From positions 34,302 to 98,301 of the forward strand of contig DKUN01000006.1 in the NCBI GenBank assembly GCA_002490725.1: a DNA stretch of 64,000 bases, read 5' to 3'. A model generated the notes under the pieces. That model had not been told where the DNA came from. It made no database searches and saw nothing but the letters and a program-made list of their open reading frames with translations. The position numbers and the translations under genes are program-made. Below, piece after piece: positions 17,223 through 26,590 of the stretch (positions within the stretch are counted from its first letter, which is position 1; the number at the start of each line of letters is the position of its first letter). Source of the stretch: Porphyromonadaceae bacterium UBA7203. Its GTDB lineage: Bacteria > Bacteroidota > Bacteroidia > Bacteroidales > Muribaculaceae.

Positions 17223-20018
17223 TTGGCAGAAATTGAAGCTCATGGAGTCAGAGTCAACAATCTGAAAAATGTTGACGTAATGATTCCCCGCAACAAGCTC
17301 GTTGTAATTACCGGGCTTAGCGGTTCCGGCAAATCCTCACTGGCCTTCGACACCTTGTATGCCGAAGGCCGTCGCCGTTATGTTGAAAGCCTTTCGGCCT
17401 ACGCGCGCCAGTTCATGGGCAAGATGCGCAAGCCCGAAGCTGACAAGATAGCCGGCCTGCCGCCGGCCATTGCCATTGAACAGAAGGTCAACACGCGCAA
17501 TCCGCGCTCGACTGTCGGCACCTCGACCGAAATCTATGACTACATGCGCCTGCTTTTCGGTCGTGTGGGCCGCACGTTCTCGCCTGTGAGCGGATGTGAG
17601 GTGAAGAAACATTCGGTCAATGATGTGCTCGAGGCTGCGGCTCGCATTCCCGACGGAACGCGAATGGCCGTGGTGGCTCCGCTTGCCGTACCCGAAGGGC
17701 GCACTCCGCGCCAGCATCTCGAAGTGTTGCTCAAGGGGGGCTATACGCGCCTGTTTCGCGACGGCCGCTTCGAGGAGGTCGAGATGCTGCTGACCGCCGG
17801 CTCCGAACCAGATTTGGAGGGTGTTGACCTGGTGATTGACCGCATGAGTGCCGGTCGCGAGCCCGACGCCGTGAGCCGTCTGGCCGAGAGCGTCGAGGCC
17901 GCCCTGTTTGAGGGCCGTGAAGCGATGGCGCTGATAGTCTGGAACGGCGACAAGCCGCGCCGCCTTGATTTCTCGACGCGCTTCGAGGCCGACGGGCTGA
18001 CCTTTATCGAGCCGTCGGAAATGATGTTCAACTTCAACAATCCGGTCGGTGCGTGCCCCACGTGCGAGGGCTTCGGCCGGGTAATGGGCATTGACCCCGG
18101 ACTCGTTATACCCGATCCCGGCCGCTCGGTCTATGACGATGCGGTGGTGTGTTGGCGCGGCGAGAAAATGAGCGAGTGGAAACGTTATTTCATACGCCAG
18201 AATCCCGGATTTCCGATTCATACGCCCTATGCCGACCTGACCGACGAGCAGAAACATACGCTCTGGAACGGTCCGGCTGACTTCAGCGGACGCCGACGCG
18301 ATATAGCCTCGATCAACAACTTCTTCAAGATGGTCGAGGAGAATCTCTATAAGATACAGTATCGGGTAATGTTGTCGCGCTATCGCGGCAAGACGGTGTG
18401 TCCCGACTGCGGCGGAGGTCGTTTGCGACCCGAGGCCGGCTATGTCAAAGTGGGCGGAAAAACAATCATGGAACTTGTGGCCATGCCTGTGGCCGAGCTG
18501 CTCGGCTGGTTCGGCTCGCTGACTCTCGACAAGACCGACGCCATCATAGCGTCGCGCATACTGACTGAAATCCGCAACCGGCTGACTTTTCTCGACGAGG
18601 TCGGCCTCGGCTATCTGACTCTTGACCGTCTCAGCAACTCGTTGAGCGGCGGCGAGAGCCAGCGCATCAACCTGGCAACATCGCTCGGAAGCAGCCTGGT
18701 CGGTTCGCTCTATATTCTCGACGAGCCGAGCATCGGCCTGCATCCGCGCGACACGGAGCGCCTGATCGGAGTGCTCAAGAAGCTGCGCGACCTCGGCAAC
18801 ACGGTCGTGGTCGTGGAGCATGACCGCGAAATCATGGAGGCGGCCGATTATATTATTGACGTAGGTCCGGAGGCAGGCAGCAACGGCGGCGTCATAGTCT
18901 ATCAGGGTCCGGCCGATAATATTGCAGCGGCCAAGGGCAGCTACACGGCCGATTATCTGACGGGACGCCGCTCAATCGACGTGCCTGCGTCGCGTCGCGC
19001 ACCGTCGGGCTTCATCGAGGTCAAAGGCGCGCGCGAACATAATTTGAAAGGCCTCGACGTGCGCTTTCCGCTCCAGGTAATGACTGTGGTGACCGGAGTC
19101 AGCGGCTCGGGCAAGTCGACGCTCGTGCGCGACATCCTTTATCGCGCCGTGGTACGTTTGCTCGGCGACCAGGCCGATGCGCCGGGTGCGTTTTCGGGCC
19201 TTGAGGGCGACCTCAGGCGCATCGAGGCTGTTGACTTCATTGACCAGAATCCGATAGGGCGCTCAACCCGCTCAAATCCGGCCACGTATCTGAAGGCCTA
19301 CGACGAAATCCGTGCTCTCTACGCCTCGAAGCCCGCCTCGAAACAGATGGGCTTCACGCCCGCCTATTTTAGCTTCAATGCTGCCGGGGGCCGATGCGAG
19401 GAGTGTAAGGGCGAGGGTGTTATTACCATCGAAATGCAGTTTATGGCCGACATCACGATTCCGTGCGAGGCCTGCCGCGGATTGCGTTTCCGCCCCGAGA
19501 TTCTCGAGGTGCGCCATCGTGAGAAGACCATCAACGACGTGCTCGACATGACGGTCGACGAGGCGATAGCCTTCTTTGCCGAGGGAACGTCGGCAACCGA
19601 GCGGCGCATTGTGCAGCGCCTGAACCCGCTGCGCGAGGTTGGCCTCGGCTACGTAAAGCTCGGCCAGTCGTCGTCGACCCTGAGCGGCGGCGAGAACCAG
19701 CGCGTAAAGCTTGCCTACTACCTGGCCCAGGAGTCGCCGCGCCCCACGCTGTTTATATTCGACGAGCCGACCACCGGCCTGCATTTTCACGACATTTCGA
19801 CACTGATGCACGCCTTTGACCGCCTGATTGAAGCGGGCCATACGGTCGTGATTATCGAGCATAATCCCGACGTAATCAAGTGTGCCGACCATGTTATTGA
19901 CATCGGTCCCGAAGGGGGCGACAAGGGCGGCTATATCGTGGCCGAAGGCACTCCCGAACAGATAGTGGCCGCCGGAGGCCATACGGCCGATGCCCTGCGC
20001 TCAACACTCAATAGTTAA
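17223..20018 (+). CDS. uvrA: UvrABC excinuclease subunit A
   Basis: The damage-recognition ATPase of nucleotide excision repair, 931 residues. Two ABC modules are visible: Walker A GLSGSGKSS near residue 32 and GVSGSGKST near 625, and signatures LSGGESQR and LSGGENQR. Zinc modules include CPTCEGFG/CPDCGGGR in the first half and CEECKGEG/CEACRG in the second. The start is TTG at 17223; no in-frame ATG or GTG lies upstream and the first internal Met (codon 20) would remove conserved sequence (GVRVNNLKNVDV). The gap to the META lipoprotein gene is 31 bases. Confidence 0.95.
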   Translation: MAEIEAHGVRVNNLKNVDVMIPRNKLVVITGLSGSGKSSLAFDTLYAEGRRRYVESLSAYARQFMGKMRKPEADKIAGLPPAIAIEQKVNTRNPRSTVGTSTEIYDYMRLLFGRVGRTFSPVSGCEVKKHSVNDVLEAAARIPDGTRMAVVAPLAVPEGRTPRQHLEVLLKGGYTRLFRDGRFEEVEMLLTAGSEPDLEGVDLVIDRMSAGREPDAVSRLAESVEAALFEGREAMALIVWNGDKPRRLDFSTRFEADGLTFIEPSEMMFNFNNPVGACPTCEGFGRVMGIDPGLVIPDPGRSVYDDAVVCWRGEKMSEWKRYFIRQNPGFPIHTPYADLTDEQKHTLWNGPADFSGRRRDIASINNFFKMVEENLYKIQYRVMLSRYRGKTVCPDCGGGRLRPEAGYVKVGGKTIMELVAMPVAELLGWFGSLTLDKTDAIIASRILTEIRNRLTFLDEVGLGYLTLDRLSNSLSGGESQRINLATSLGSSLVGSLYILDEPSIGLHPRDTERLIGVLKKLRDLGNTVVVVEHDREIMEAADYIIDVGPEAGSNGGVIVYQGPADNIAAAKGSYTADYLTGRRSIDVPASRRAPSGFIEVKGAREHNLKGLDVRFPLQVMTVVTGVSGSGKSTLVRDILYRAVVRLLGDQADAPGAFSGLEGDLRRIEAVDFIDQNPIGRSTRSNPATYLKAYDEIRALYASKPASKQMGFTPAYFSFNAAGGRCEECKGEGVITIEMQFMADITIPCEACRGLRFRPEILEVRHREKTINDVLDMTVDEAIAFFAEGTSATERRIVQRLNPLREVGLGYVKLGQSSSTLSGGENQRVKLAYYLAQESPRPTLFIFDEPTTGLHFHDISTLMHAFDRLIEAGHTVVIIEHNPDVIKCADHVIDIGPEGGDKGGYIVAEGTPEQIVAAGGHTADALRSTLNS

Positions 20019-20037
20019 TCTTCATAGATAAATATAT

Positions 20038-20901
20038 ATGATACTCTTCCCTCATGCAAAAATAAACATCGGCCTCGACATAACGGGCCGGCGCGACGAT
20101 GGCTATCACCTGTTGCAGACGGTTATGGTTCCCACCGATTGGGAAGACCTGCTCGAACTGACTCCGGCCGAGGACCACACGGAGCTGGTGTGTACCGGAC
20201 GCCCCGTGACTTGCCCGCCCGAGAAGAATCTGGTAATGAAGGCCTATAACGCGCTTGCCGATACCCTTGGCGGCTTGCCCCCGACGCGCATCCATCTCCA
20301 CAAAAATATTCCCGACGGCGCCGGGCTCGGCGGCGGTTCGGCCGATGCGGCCTTTACCATACGCGGCCTGAACGAACTTTATAACCTCGGCCTCGACAAT
20401 GAACAGATGGCCGACATTGCCGCAACGGTGGGGGCAGACTGTCCGTTCTTTATTTTCGACGAACCCATGCTCTGCTCGGGAATCGGCACCGATATGGCGC
20501 CGATTACGCTGCCCGACGAGCTGCGACAGCTGACGCTCGTAATCGTAAAGCCGCCGGTTGGCGTCTCGACCGCCGAGGCCTATCGCGGTGTGGCCATAGG
20601 CACTCCGGCAACCGCTCTGGCCGAGCGTGTGCGCCGGCCGGTCAGCACCTGGCATGGCTCGGTGACTAACGCCTTTGAGCAGACCGTGGTGCCGCTCCAC
20701 CCCGAAATCGGTGAAATCAAGGAATTGCTGGCGTCGATGGGGGCGGTCTTCACGTCGATGAGCGGCAGCGGTTCGGCAGTCTATGCGCTGTTTCCGAAAA
20801 CCGACCCTGTCATTATGGCCGATATGATTGAGAAAGTGTGTCAAGGATGTGAGGTTCACGTGTGTCGCGACGCTGAACGCTTTGCCCGCATGAAGCGTTA
20901 A
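20038..20901 (+). CDS. ispE: 4-diphosphocytidyl-2-C-methyl-D-erythritol kinase
   Basis: A 287-residue GHMP-family kinase that phosphorylates CDP-ME in the MEP pathway to isoprenoids. It shows the opening AKINIGLDITGRRDDGYH, the ATP-binding glycine loop GAGLGGGSADAA near residue 95, and the third GHMP motif MSGSGSAVYALF near residue 240. It lies 19 bases after uvrA and is likely co-transcribed. Confidence 0.95.
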   Translation: MILFPHAKINIGLDITGRRDDGYHLLQTVMVPTDWEDLLELTPAEDHTELVCTGRPVTCPPEKNLVMKAYNALADTLGGLPPTRIHLHKNIPDGAGLGGGSADAAFTIRGLNELYNLGLDNEQMADIAATVGADCPFFIFDEPMLCSGIGTDMAPITLPDELRQLTLVIVKPPVGVSTAEAYRGVAIGTPATALAERVRRPVSTWHGSVTNAFEQTVVPLHPEIGEIKELLASMGAVFTSMSGSGSAVYALFPKTDPVIMADMIEKVCQGCEVHVCRDAERFARMKR

Positions 20902-20917
20902 TCAGTAATAAACGCTT

Positions 20918-20933
20918 TGGCACAATTTTTGAT
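20918..20933 (+). promoter_or_regulatory. Possible sigma-54-type (-24/-12) site before grpE
   Basis: TTGGCAC (20917-20923), five bases, then TTGAT (20929-20933). This resembles TGGCAC-N5-TTGCW, but the -12 GC dinucleotide is GA. Transcription would start near 20943, at the first possible grpE start codon. No TAnnTTTG element is present in this gap. Confidence 0.35.
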
Positions 20934-20944
20934 ATACTCTACTT

Positions 20945-21550
20945 ATGAACAAAAACAGACGAAAACATAAAAAACGCAATATGGATAAGGAAAACAAACC
21001 GTGCGACCCCGAACTCGAAGTGCGCAGCGGCGAAGAAGAGCCCGCTGTTGAAGAAGTTATTGACAACGAAGCCGCCGAACCTGACCGTCTGACTCTGCTT
21101 TCGAAAGAGTTGGCCGATACAAAGGCGGAACTCGAAAAGGAGAAGAATCAGTATCTCTATTTGATGGCCGACTTCGATAACTTCCGCAAGCGTACTATCA
21201 AGGAAAAGTCAGACCTCATAAAGAATGGCGCCGAATCGGCCATGAAGGGTCTGCTGCCTGTTCTTGATGATTTCGAGCGTGGCCTGCAGGCCGTTACCGA
21301 CACCGATGGTGCAGCTGCTGTCAAGGAGGGCATGGAGCTGATATATAACAAGTTCGTTAAATATCTCGAGCAGAATGGCGTCAAGGCTATTGACTCGACC
21401 GGCACCGACTTCAACGACTCGCTTCATGAGGCTGTGGCTCTCGTGCCCGGCCCTGAAGAGCAGAAGGGCAAGGTAATCGACACCCTCCAGAAGGGCTATA
21501 TGCTTAACGACAAGGTGCTGCGTCACGCCAAAGTGGCCGTAGGTCAGTAA
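20945..21550 (+). CDS. grpE: GrpE, nucleotide exchange factor for DnaK
   Basis: A 201-residue protein that drives ADP release from DnaK. An acidic N-terminus is followed by a long helix (about 50-85, including FDNFRKRTIKEKSDL) and the C-terminal beta domain (GVKAIDSTGTDFNDSLHEAVA, VLRHAKVAVGQ). Two starts are possible: ATG at 20945 with a very basic leader, or ATG at 20981 (MDKENKP), which looks more like other Bacteroidales GrpE N-termini. I list the longer one but regard both as open. dnaJ follows after 34 bases; dnaK is not in the window. Confidence 0.93.
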   Translation: MNKNRRKHKKRNMDKENKPCDPELEVRSGEEEPAVEEVIDNEAAEPDRLTLLSKELADTKAELEKEKNQYLYLMADFDNFRKRTIKEKSDLIKNGAESAMKGLLPVLDDFERGLQAVTDTDGAAAVKEGMELIYNKFVKYLEQNGVKAIDSTGTDFNDSLHEAVALVPGPEEQKGKVIDTLQKGYMLNDKVLRHAKVAVGQ

Positions 21551-21584
21551 AAATTTCCATTCCCCGCATATCCCACAAAACATT

Positions 21585-22766
21585 ATGGCAGAGAATAAGC
21601 GCGACTATTATGAGGTGCTCGGCGTCAGCAAGAGCGCCACGGCCGATGAAATCAAGAAGGCCTACCGCAAGGCGGCCTTGAAATATCACCCCGACAAGAA
21701 TCCCGGCGACAAGGAAGCCGAAGAGAAGTTCAAGGAGGCCGCCGAGGCCTATGACGTACTCTCCAGCCCCGAAAAGCGTCAGAAATATGACCAGTTCGGC
21801 CACTCGATGGGCCAGCAGGGCTTTGGCGGCGGCTATGGCGGCTACGGCGGTTTTGGCGGCGGATTTTCAATGGAGGATATATTCGCGCAGTTCGGCGACA
21901 TTTTTGGCGGACGCTTTGGCGGCGGCGGTTTCGGCGGCGCAACGGGCCGCGGCTCGTCGCGCGGACGCAAGCCCGTGCGCAAGGGTTCCGATCTGCGCAT
22001 CAACGTCAAGCTCTCGCTGGCCGACATCGCGTCGGGCGTGACCAAGACTCTGAAAATACCCACCAACGATGCCTGCACGTTCTGTAACGGCACCGGCGCC
22101 AAGGATGGCACCGCGTTTACCACCTGCCCGACCTGTCACGGCCAGGGCTCCATCGTGCAGATGCAGCAGACCATGTTTGGCGCAATGCAGAGCGAATCGG
22201 CCTGCCCGCAGTGTCACGGCGAAGGCAAAATCATTTCGCAGCAGTGTACCCACTGTTCAGGCACCGGCGTTCAGCGCAAGGAGAACACTGTCAGCTTTTC
22301 GATTCCGGCCGGTGTCAGCAACGGCATGGTGCTTACGGTCAAGGGCAAGGGCAACGCTCCGGCCCATGGCGGCGTAAACGGCGACCTGCTCGTCGTTATC
22401 AACGAAATCAAGCATCCCGAACTGATACGCGACGGAAACGACGTGATCTATAACCTCATGCTCGACATTCCGTCGGCGGCTCTCGGCGCGTCGGTCGAGG
22501 TGCCGACCATTACCGGACGTGCGCGTCTGAACATTCCCGCCGGTGCCCAGCCCGGCAAGGTGCTGCGCCTGCGCGGCAAGGGTCTGCCCGACGCCAACGG
22601 CGGCACCCGTGGCGACGAGCTGATCAACATCATGGTCTACGTGCCCGAGAACCTTACCGACGAGCAGAAGCGCATTTTCGAGTCGCTGAAGGATTCGGCC
22701 AATATCAAGCCCGACGAGTCGACCACACGCCGCCTCTTCTCAAAATTAAAGCATATATTCGAGTAA
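21585..22766 (+). CDS. dnaJ: DnaJ (Hsp40) co-chaperone
   Basis: A 393-residue class I J-protein. The J domain has the HPD motif (KYHPDKNPGD) near residue 33. A glycine/phenylalanine-rich stretch runs from about 70 to 130. The zinc domain has four CxxCxGxG-type repeats (CTFCNGTG, CPTCHGQG, CPQCHGEG, CTHCSGTG). The substrate-binding C-terminal domains follow. It works with GrpE, encoded 34 bases upstream, on DnaK. A strong terminator follows. Confidence 0.97.
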   Translation: MAENKRDYYEVLGVSKSATADEIKKAYRKAALKYHPDKNPGDKEAEEKFKEAAEAYDVLSSPEKRQKYDQFGHSMGQQGFGGGYGGYGGFGGGFSMEDIFAQFGDIFGGRFGGGGFGGATGRGSSRGRKPVRKGSDLRINVKLSLADIASGVTKTLKIPTNDACTFCNGTGAKDGTAFTTCPTCHGQGSIVQMQQTMFGAMQSESACPQCHGEGKIISQQCTHCSGTGVQRKENTVSFSIPAGVSNGMVLTVKGKGNAPAHGGVNGDLLVVINEIKHPELIRDGNDVIYNLMLDIPSAALGASVEVPTITGRARLNIPAGAQPGKVLRLRGKGLPDANGGTRGDELINIMVYVPENLTDEQKRIFESLKDSANIKPDESTTRRLFSKLKHIFE

Positions 22767-22808
22767 TATCCCTTCCATCCCGCCTGGGGTCCGCGTCAAA
22801 AAGCGCGG

Positions 22809-22848
22809 ATAACGAAAAAGCCGCTCAATCGAGCGGCTTTTTCGTTAT
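22809..22848. terminator. Bidirectional terminator between dnaJ and the AspT-like gene
   Basis: A perfect inverted repeat with 18-base arms (22809-22826 and 22831-22848) and a 4-base loop. Each arm ends in a run of A or T, so it gives a U-tract in both directions. It sits between convergent genes. Confidence 0.9.
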
Positions 22849-22867
22849 GGTTCTGTGAGATTGTTGC

Positions 22868-24520
22868 TTACATGAACGCGAGCACGAGAATCTGGGCAGA
22901 AACCACGCGCAGGAACATGGTGAGCGGGTAGACCGTGGAATAGGCCACGGCAGGAGCGTCGCTCTGGGTCGAGTTGCCTGCGTAGGCAAGCGCCGGCGGG
23001 TCGGTATAGGAGCCGCTCATCAGACCCATAATATGGAGGAAGTTGATTTTGTAGAACTTGCGCGCAATGAAGCCGACAATAAGCAGGGGCACGGTGGTGA
23101 TTATAAAGCCCCAGATGACCCACCACATGCCGGTGAGGTTAAACACGGTCGAGGCGAAGTCCTTGCCGGCCGCAATGCCTACCGACGCCAGGAACAGGCA
23201 TATGCCGAGTTCGCGCATGAGCATCGAAGCCGACGAGGAGGTGTAGGTTACGAGTTTGGCCTTGTAGCCGAAGCGCGACAGCAGGATGGCCACGATGAGC
23301 GGGCCGCCAGCCAGGCCGAGCTTCATGCCCCAGCCGAGGTTGATTGAGCCGAGAATGATGCCGAGCATGATGCCGACGAAAATGGTGATGAGGTTCGGCT
23401 CGTTGAGGCGCTTGAGCGAGTTGCCGAGCTTGTCGGCAAGGCGGTTTATGTCGTTGAGGGCACCCACGACCGTGATGCGGTCGCCCATTTGCAGGCGCAG
23501 TCCGGCCGACGCCAGCAGGTCAACGCCGCCGCGGTTAACGCGGGTGGCATTCAGCTGATAGGCGCTGTGGAGGTGGAGCTGGCCAAGGGTTACGCCGTTA
23601 TATTTGGGCTGTGTAAGCACGATGCGGCGGCTCACCACCTGCGAGGGGGTGTCGTCCCATTCCATATCGATTTTCGGGCCGAGAATGGCCGAGAAAGCCA
23701 TCTCTTCAGAGGCTGCCATGATAACCTTGACCTTGTCGCCGACGTGGATTTGGGTCTGCGAGGTCGGAATGACAACCTCGTTATAGGCATTGAGCAGGCG
23801 TGAAATTACGAAGTCACAGTGGATTACGTCGTGGAGCTGTTTGAGCGTCAGTCCGTTGATGCGCTCGTTGGTCACCTCGAACGATACCTTGGCGGGCGCT
23901 TGCTGCTCGGCTGCCGCCTCGTCGTCGAGTTTTTTGATTTCATCGTTGATGTTGACGCGGAACAGCTTGCGCAGAATCAGAATCGAGGCAATGATGCCTA
24001 CAACGCCAAGAGGGTAGGCCGCTGCGTAGCCCATGGCCATGGTGTCGGCCGCTTCGGCCGAGCTGACTGCCTGCTGGGCGGCTGCAAGGCCCGGAGTGTT
24101 GGTCACTGCACCGGAGAGCACGCCGACGATTGCCGCGGGAGTGGTGAAGCCGCGGTTAATCAAGTAGATTACTACGGCAATAGCCACGTCGAGCAGCACT
24201 ATCGCTACGGCGAGGATATTGAGTATGACGCCTCCCTTTTTAAAAGAGGAGAAGAATGCCGGACCTACTTGCAGACCGATGGCGAAAATAAAGAGTATCA
24301 GGCCGAACTCGCGAATGAACTTAAGCACTTCCTGGTCGACAATGTAGCCGAAGTGGCCCATCAGGATGCCGACGAAGAGCACGAACGTGACGCCGAGTGA
24401 GATTCCTCCGACCTTGAGCTTGCCGATGTATATGCCGGCAGCTACCACGAAGGAATAAAGCACCAGGGTCGCGGCCAAGGAGGTGTTGCCCGGTGATAAC
24501 AGTGATAAGATTGCGTCCAT
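22868..24520 (-). CDS. AspT/YidE-type transporter with two RCK_C domains
   Basis: A 550-residue membrane protein of the aspartate:alanine exchanger family. It has two homologous membrane halves (residues 1-185 and about 375-550), each with the family core GxxSGxxTxxPxL (GVLSGAVTNTPGL and GLMSGSYTDPPAL). Two TrkA_C/RCK_C domains sit between them (about 210-285 and 295-365). AspT exchanges aspartate for alanine; the substrate here is not predictable. It follows the ABC-F gene by 40 bases on the same strand without a visible promoter of its own. Confidence 0.88.
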   Translation of the reverse strand: MDAILSLLSPGNTSLAATLVLYSFVVAAGIYIGKLKVGGISLGVTFVLFVGILMGHFGYIVDQEVLKFIREFGLILFIFAIGLQVGPAFFSSFKKGGVILNILAVAIVLLDVAIAVVIYLINRGFTTPAAIVGVLSGAVTNTPGLAAAQQAVSSAEAADTMAMGYAAAYPLGVVGIIASILILRKLFRVNINDEIKKLDDEAAAEQQAPAKVSFEVTNERINGLTLKQLHDVIHCDFVISRLLNAYNEVVIPTSQTQIHVGDKVKVIMAASEEMAFSAILGPKIDMEWDDTPSQVVSRRIVLTQPKYNGVTLGQLHLHSAYQLNATRVNRGGVDLLASAGLRLQMGDRITVVGALNDINRLADKLGNSLKRLNEPNLITIFVGIMLGIILGSINLGWGMKLGLAGGPLIVAILLSRFGYKAKLVTYTSSSASMLMRELGICLFLASVGIAAGKDFASTVFNLTGMWWVIWGFIITTVPLLIVGFIARKFYKINFLHIMGLMSGSYTDPPALAYAGNSTQSDAPAVAYSTVYPLTMFLRVVSAQILVLAFM

Positions 24521-24560
24521 AGACTGTGACTGATTGATTGTATGGGTGTGAGAATTGGTG

Positions 24561-26534
24561 TTATTGCATTGAGTAGCGTTGCTTGAGTTCGTCGAGCTCC
24601 ATCGACGCGAGTTCCCAGAGGCTCATGGCGTTGTCGAGTTTCTTGCCGAGCGCGGCGTGGAGCTCGTAGACGTCGGGGCTCTGTTGCGTGCCCGAGGCGA
24701 GGCGCGACTCGAGGTCGGCTATTTCAGCTTCGATGCCTGCAATTTCGGCTTCGGCGTCCTTGACTTTCTTTGTGGCGCGGTTAATGGCGCGGTCACGCTC
24801 TTTTTTCTCCTGATACGAGAGCTTGGCCGCAGTCGTCGCCGAGGAGGTCTCGGCCACCGGTTCGGCTGCTGCAGCGGGCTTATCGGCCGCGGCCGGGCGG
24901 TTTTTGCGCTCGAGTTCCTGAAGCGAGGCGAGTTTTTTCTTTTCAAGAAATTCGTAGATGCCGCCGAGACATTCGCGCACTTTTCCGCCGCCGAATTCAT
25001 AGACCTTTTCAACGAGGCCGTCAAGAAATTCGCGGTCGTGGCTCACCACGATGACCGTGCCGTCGAAGTCTTTGATGGCCTGCTTCAGAATGTCTTTCGT
25101 GGCCATGTCGAGGTGATTGGTCGGCTCGTCGAGAATCAGCAGGTTGACCGGCTCGAGCAGCAGGCGAATCATGGCCAGGCGGGTCTTTTCACCGCCACTC
25201 AGCACCTTGACCTTCTTGTCGGAGGCCTCGCCGCCAAACATGAAAGCGCCGAGAATGTCGCGGATTTTGGTGCGAATATCGCCCACGGCCACACGGTCAA
25301 TGGTGTCGAACACGGTGATCTCCCCGTCGAGCAGCTGAGCCTGATTCTGGGCAAAGTAGCCTATTTTGACGTTATGGCCAATGCGGAGAGTGCCGTCGAA
25401 CGGAATTTCGTGCATGATGCACTTCACCAGAGTCGACTTGCCCTCGCCGTTCTTGCCAACAAAAGCCACTTTCTCGCCGCGCTTGATGGTGAAAGTCGCG
25501 TCGCTGAACACCCTGTGGTCGCCATAGCTCTTGCCGAGCGCATCGCAGATGACCGGATAGTCGCCCGAGCGCGGAGCCGGCGGAAAGCGCAGGTTGAGGT
25601 GCGAGGTGTCGACCTCGTCGACCTCGATGCGCTCGATTTTGGCCAGCTGCTTCATGCGGCTCTGAACCTGCACGGCCTTGGTTGCCTTGTAGCGGAAGCG
25701 CTCGATGAACTCCTCCGTGTCGGCAATCTGTTTCTGCTGGTTCTGATAGGCGCGCATCTGCTGTTCGATGCGTTCGCGGTGAAGCTCTACGTATTTCGAG
25801 TAGTTGACGTTATAGTCATAGATTCGGCCGAGCGAGATTTCGATGGTGCGGTTCGTTACGTTGTCGATAAACGCGCGGTCGTGGCTCACGAGCACCACGG
25901 CGCTCGCTTTCTGGACCAGAAAGTTCTCGAGCCACTGAATCGATTCGATGTCAAGGTGGTTGGTCGGCTCGTCGAGCAGCATCACGTCGGGGCGTTGCAG
26001 CAGAATCTTGGCGAGCTCGATGCGCATGCGCCAGCCGCCTGAAAATTCGCATGTGGGCCTGTCAAAGTCGCTGCGTTCAAAGCCGAGGCCGGCAAGCGTC
26101 TTTTCGATTTCGGCCTCTCCGCCCGAGCCGTCTTCCATTGCCAGGCGTTCGGTAAGGGCGGTTACCCGCTCAATCAGGTCGGCATAAGAGTCCGACTCAT
26201 AGTCGGTGCGCTCGGCAAGTTGGGCATTAAGCTCATCGATGCGCTGCTGCATCTCCTTGATGTGGCCGAAAGCCTTGCGGGCCTCCTCGATAACCGAGCA
26301 GGTGTCTTCGGTAGTCATGTGCTGCGGCAAATAGCCGATAGTGACGTCAGAAGGAGCGTCTACACTGCCGGATGTGGGACGCTGAAGTCCGGCAATGATT
26401 TTCAGCATGGTCGACTTGCCGGCGCCGTTTTTGCCCACGAGGGCTATGCGGTCGCGTCGGTTTATAACGTAGTTTATGTTGTCGAGCAGCGTCTTGGCGC
26501 TGAATTCCACCGAAAGGTTGCGTATCGAAATCAT
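24561..26534 (-). CDS. ABC-F family ATPase (ribosome-associated type)
   Basis: A 657-residue protein with two ABC cassettes and no membrane domain, the mark of ABC-F translation factors. Walker A motifs are GKNGAGKS (near residue 37) and GKNGEGKS (near 360), the signatures are FSGGWRMR and LSGGEKTR, and both Walker B sites end in LLDEPTNHLD or LILDEPTNHLD. The interdomain linker (about 240-300) has YQNQQKQIADTEEFIERFR. The C-terminus is an Ala/Lys/Glu-rich coiled coil. Whether it is housekeeping or antibiotic-protective cannot be told. The start codon lies 8 bases after a TAACTTTG element. Confidence 0.92.
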   Translation of the reverse strand: MISIRNLSVEFSAKTLLDNINYVINRRDRIALVGKNGAGKSTMLKIIAGLQRPTSGSVDAPSDVTIGYLPQHMTTEDTCSVIEEARKAFGHIKEMQQRIDELNAQLAERTDYESDSYADLIERVTALTERLAMEDGSGGEAEIEKTLAGLGFERSDFDRPTCEFSGGWRMRIELAKILLQRPDVMLLDEPTNHLDIESIQWLENFLVQKASAVVLVSHDRAFIDNVTNRTIEISLGRIYDYNVNYSKYVELHRERIEQQMRAYQNQQKQIADTEEFIERFRYKATKAVQVQSRMKQLAKIERIEVDEVDTSHLNLRFPPAPRSGDYPVICDALGKSYGDHRVFSDATFTIKRGEKVAFVGKNGEGKSTLVKCIMHEIPFDGTLRIGHNVKIGYFAQNQAQLLDGEITVFDTIDRVAVGDIRTKIRDILGAFMFGGEASDKKVKVLSGGEKTRLAMIRLLLEPVNLLILDEPTNHLDMATKDILKQAIKDFDGTVIVVSHDREFLDGLVEKVYEFGGGKVRECLGGIYEFLEKKKLASLQELERKNRPAAADKPAAAAEPVAETSSATTAAKLSYQEKKERDRAINRATKKVKDAEAEIAGIEAEIADLESRLASGTQQSPDVYELHAALGKKLDNAMSLWELASMELDELKQRYSMQ

Positions 26535-26542
26535 TGCGGCTG

Positions 26543-26550
26543 CAAAGTTA
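26543..26550 (-). promoter_or_regulatory. -7 element (TAACTTTG) abutting the ABC-F start codon
   Basis: On the minus strand TAACTTTG (26550-26543) is followed by 8 bases and then ATG at 26534. The mRNA is predicted to have no leader or one of a few bases. No clear TTG is seen at -33. Confidence 0.6.
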
Positions 26551-26590
26551 CGAAAAATTCCTCACACGGCGCGCAGTTGCGCGGGATAAT

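Noticed and set aside
17212..17225. TAATTTTTG as a promoter giving a leaderless uvrA
   Set aside because: The spacing between TA and TTTG is one base too long for the motif, and uvrA can be transcribed from the upstream gene.
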